Of a DNA stretch of 9,504 bases, positions 7,645 to 9,504 are shown piece after piece. Position numbers and translations under genes: made by a program. This DNA is from an uncultured Pseudomonadota bacterium (lineage in GTDB: Bacteria > Pseudomonadota > Gammaproteobacteria > Steroidobacterales > Steroidobacteraceae). The stretch spans positions 1 to 9,504 of the forward strand of contig CAITAM010000560.1 in NCBI GenBank assembly GCA_903890265.1, given 5' to 3'. Each line of letters opens with the position of its first letter. Within the stretch, counting starts at the first letter, position 1. The notes beneath the pieces were generated by a model that was given only the letters and a program-made list of their open reading frames with translations, had not been told where the DNA came from and searched no databases.

Positions 7645-7673
7645 GCCGGGTCGCGCAACCCGCGCGTGCGCTC

Positions 7674-8699
7674 GTGACTGAGCCTGGCACCGCCGCCGGT
7701 CGTGACGCGCGCCGGGCGACCTGGGCGCGCCTGACCGAGTCCGCCGCGCGCTGGTCGCGCCGGCGCAGCGGTGCCGATCGCTCGCCCTTGACGCTCGACC
7801 GGCGGCGCATCTACATCCTGCCCACCCGGCTTGGCCTCGTCTACGGCGCGATGCTGTTCACGATGCTACTGGCCGGGCTCAATTACGCGAACAACCTCGC
7901 GCTCGCACTGACCTTCGTTCTCACGGCACTCGGCTGGGTGGCGATGCACGAGTGCCATCGCAATCTCGCCGATCTGTCGATTGCCTTCGCCGCGCCGCGA
8001 CCGGCCGTCGCCGGTGGCGAGGCGCGCTTCACCTACGCACTCCGTGCGACCGACCGGCGGGACCGGCACGATCTCGTGCTGTCGGCCCTTAGCAGCACGA
8101 GCGACGCCATTTCGGTCACTGCCACCGCGGTGCGCACGGTCGAACTCGGCGTGCCGGCGCCGGCGCGCGGCTGGCTGGTCGTGCCGCGCGTGGCCATCGA
8201 ATCGCGCTACCCGCTCGGCCTGTGCCGCGCGTGGACGTGGCTGCACGCCGACCAGTGCTGCGCGGTCTACCCACGCCCCGCGCGGCGGGCGGATTACCGC
8301 GGCGCCGGGCGCGGCGCCGCCGCGGCCGCCGCCAGCCGCGAGTCCGCCGGTGATGAGGATCTCACGGGCCTGCGCGATTACCGGGCCGGTGACCCGCTGC
8401 GACGGGTCGCCTGGAAGGCCTACGCCCGGGGTGGCGAGCTCCTCGTGCGCGAACTGGCCGGACGCCAGAGCACCCCACCGGTATTTGATTTCGCGGACGT
8501 CCCGGGCCCCTCCACCGAGGAGCGGCTCGCCACGCTCTGCCGGATGGTGCTGGACGCCAGCGCCCGCCACGAGCCATTTGGCCTGCGCATCGGTCCGCTC
8601 AGCGTCCCGGTCGACGGGGGCGCCGCGCACCGCGATGCCTGCCTGACGGCGCTTGCCGCCCACGAGCGGCCGCGCACCGGGCGCGGCGAGTCGCCGTGA
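7674..8699 (+). CDS. DUF58 domain-containing protein
   Basis: The 341-aa product starts with an Arg-rich, probably flexible N-terminus (1-45). Two adjacent membrane segments follow at about 50-69 and 73-91 (YGAMLFTMLLAGLNYANN, then LALALTFVLTALGWVAM). A beta-rich region leads to the DUF58 signature LRDYRAGDPLRRVAWKAYAR (233-252) and a C-terminal portion (FDFADVPGPSTEERLATLCRMVLDA ... AHRDACLTALA) typical of gammaproteobacterial members. DUF58 proteins are commonly encoded between a MoxR ATPase and a transglutaminase and are thought to be membrane-anchored partners of MoxR; biochemical function is not established. An Ala-rich linker (GAAAAAAS, 214-221) precedes the signature. The first standard start in this frame is GTG 7674, with no visible ribosome binding site. 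The frame is open back through CTG 7641, which overlaps the moxR stop, so the true start may be earlier. The stop overlaps the next start (GTGA, 8696-8699). Confidence 0.9.
   Translation: MTEPGTAAGRDARRATWARLTESAARWSRRRSGADRSPLTLDRRRIYILPTRLGLVYGAMLFTMLLAGLNYANNLALALTFVLTALGWVAMHECHRNLADLSIAFAAPRPAVAGGEARFTYALRATDRRDRHDLVLSALSSTSDAISVTATAVRTVELGVPAPARGWLVVPRVAIESRYPLGLCRAWTWLHADQCCAVYPRPARRADYRGAGRGAAAAAASRESAGDEDLTGLRDYRAGDPLRRVAWKAYARGGELLVRELAGRQSTPPVFDFADVPGPSTEERLATLCRMVLDASARHEPFGLRIGPLSVPVDGGAAHRDACLTALAAHERPRTGRGESP
8299..8320. repeat. GC-only inverted repeat inside DUF58 gene
   Basis: Two copies of the self-complementary octamer CGGCGCCG (8300-8307 and 8312-8319) flank a GGCG spacer. 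With one further G-C pair they form a possible 9-bp stem and 4-base loop. The element encodes part of the Gly/Ala/Arg linker of the DUF58 protein. It is most simply a by-product of Gly-Ala-rich coding in high-GC DNA, but it is a strong potential hairpin in mRNA. Confidence 0.5.
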
Positions 8700-9504
8700 A
8701 CCGGGCGGTCACACCCACCGACCGGACCCCGGCCGGCGAGGCGCCGCTCGACCGGCGCCTCGTGCTCGGCGCCGGCGCGCTGCTTTTTGCGGCACTGCCG
8801 AGCCTGCCGTCGCTGCCGCCCTGGGTCAGCGCGCTGTTACTGCTGAGCCTGCTCGTCCGTGCCGCCGGCCTGCTGAAGCCCGGCCGGCTCGCAACCCGCC
8901 TCCTCCTCGTGCTGCTCGCGACGGGCGTGACCGCGGGCGTGCTGGCCGGCTTTCGGACACTGAACGGCCTGCCGGCCGGCACGACGCTGCTGGTCGCCAT
9001 GGCAGCCCTCAAACTGCAGGAGTCACGCAGCAGCCGCGACCTCGCGGTGCTGGTATTCATCAGCTACTTCCTCTGCCTCGCGTCGCTCCTCGCGGCGCCG
9101 ACGGTCTTTCGGCTGGTGCACGCGCTCCTCGCAAGCTGGCTCGCGACGGTCGCGCTGCTCGAGTCCCAGCGTCCGGCCAGGGCGGCTCCCTTGCGCGGGC
9201 TGCGCACTGCCGCGCGGCTCCTCGCCATCGGCACGCCACTCGCGGTCATCCTGTTCTGCTTCGTGCCGCGTCTTGAAGGACGCTTCTGGGCGCTGCCGAG
9301 TGGCGGCAGCGAGGCGACGACCGGCATTGCCGAGGAGATGAACCCGGGCGCGATCGCGCGACTCGCGCAATCGGAGGAGCCGGCCTTTCGTGCCCGCTTC
9401 GACACGGAGGTTCCGCGCCGCCAGGATCGGTACTGGCGCGTCCTGACGCTCGACAACTTCAACGGCGCGGCGTGGCGCCGCTCGGCCGCGGCGACGGGCG
9501 GCGA
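8696..9504 (+). CDS. DUF3488/TgpA-type membrane transglutaminase-like protein (partial, N-terminal part)
   Basis: I translated 269 codons from the GTG at 8696; the frame stays open to the right edge. The N-terminus (VNRAVTPTDRTPAGEAPLDR) is polar. It is followed by several hydrophobic segments at about 22-38, 43-60, 67-85, 93-106, 115-135, 138-155 and 172-190, the multi-pass DUF3488 domain. Next come the family hallmarks FVPRLEGRFWALP (189-201), TTGIAEEMNPGAIARLAQSEEPAFRARF (208-235) and YWRVLTLDNFNGAAW (246-260). These open the periplasmic region that precedes a transglutaminase-like Cys-His-Asp domain. That catalytic domain lies beyond the window, so activity cannot be judged. TgpA of Pseudomonas aeruginosa is an essential inner-membrane relative with a periplasmic transglutaminase fold and a similar MoxR-DUF58 neighbourhood. 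The four-base GTGA overlap with the DUF58 stop suggests coupled translation and a shared role, probably at the envelope (inference). Confidence 0.88.
   Translation, partial: MNRAVTPTDRTPAGEAPLDRRLVLGAGALLFAALPSLPSLPPWVSALLLLSLLVRAAGLLKPGRLATRLLLVLLATGVTAGVLAGFRTLNGLPAGTTLLVAMAALKLQESRSSRDLAVLVFISYFLCLASLLAAPTVFRLVHALLASWLATVALLESQRPARAAPLRGLRTAARLLAIGTPLAVILFCFVPRLEGRFWALPSGGSEATTGIAEEMNPGAIARLAQSEEPAFRARFDTEVPRRQDRYWRVLTLDNFNGAAWRRSAAATGG

Noticed and set aside
7647..7662. CGGGT/ACCCG hairpin in the moxR-DUF58 gap, considered as a terminator
   Set aside because: The stem is only five base pairs and no T-tract follows; the gene order argues for read-through.
1..9504. Insertion sequences, CRISPR arrays, tRNA/rRNA genes, toxin-antitoxin or phage genes
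   Set aside because: None seen. The window is tightly packed with chromosomal core genes of uniform composition and no transfer signs.

Overview
The window looks like ordinary chromosome from a high-GC gammaproteobacterium. By eye GC is about two thirds or more, with G or C at most third codon positions. The divergent layout lptG-lptF / pepA-holC-valS is classic for Gammaproteobacteria. HolC (the pol III chi subunit) and the ValS sequence also fit that class. The sequence alone does not resolve the order (for example Xanthomonadales, Nevskiales or Chromatiales).

Layout: eight protein-coding genes fill almost all the window. On the minus strand, lptF (612-1694) leads into lptG (1-615, its 3' part lies outside the window). 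These are the two permease subunits of the LPS transporter. A 191-bp divergent intergenic region (1695-1885) contains two dyad-symmetric elements, a plausible extended -10 promoter and a good ribosome binding site for pepA. On the plus strand follow pepA (leucyl aminopeptidase), holC, valS (valyl-tRNA synthetase), a MoxR-type AAA+ ATPase, a DUF58 protein and the N-terminal part of a DUF3488/TgpA-type membrane transglutaminase that runs off the right edge. No RNA gene, mobile element, CRISPR array, tRNA or convincing terminator was seen. There is no gene-free stretch longer than 191 bp.

How the genes relate: the plus-strand genes are packed as one unit, pepA to the transglutaminase. Three of the five junctions are 4-base stop/start overlaps (ATGA, ATGA, GTGA). 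The holC-valS gap is 40 bp and the moxR-DUF58 gap at most 29 bp. The housekeeping trio pepA-holC-valS is therefore joined to a MoxR-DUF58-transglutaminase module, probably involved in the envelope, whose biochemical role is poorly known. That junction and the regulatory-looking palindromes upstream of pepA are the points most worth a second look. I see no evidence of a previously undescribed system; this is mostly a conserved core-genome region with an uncommon join.
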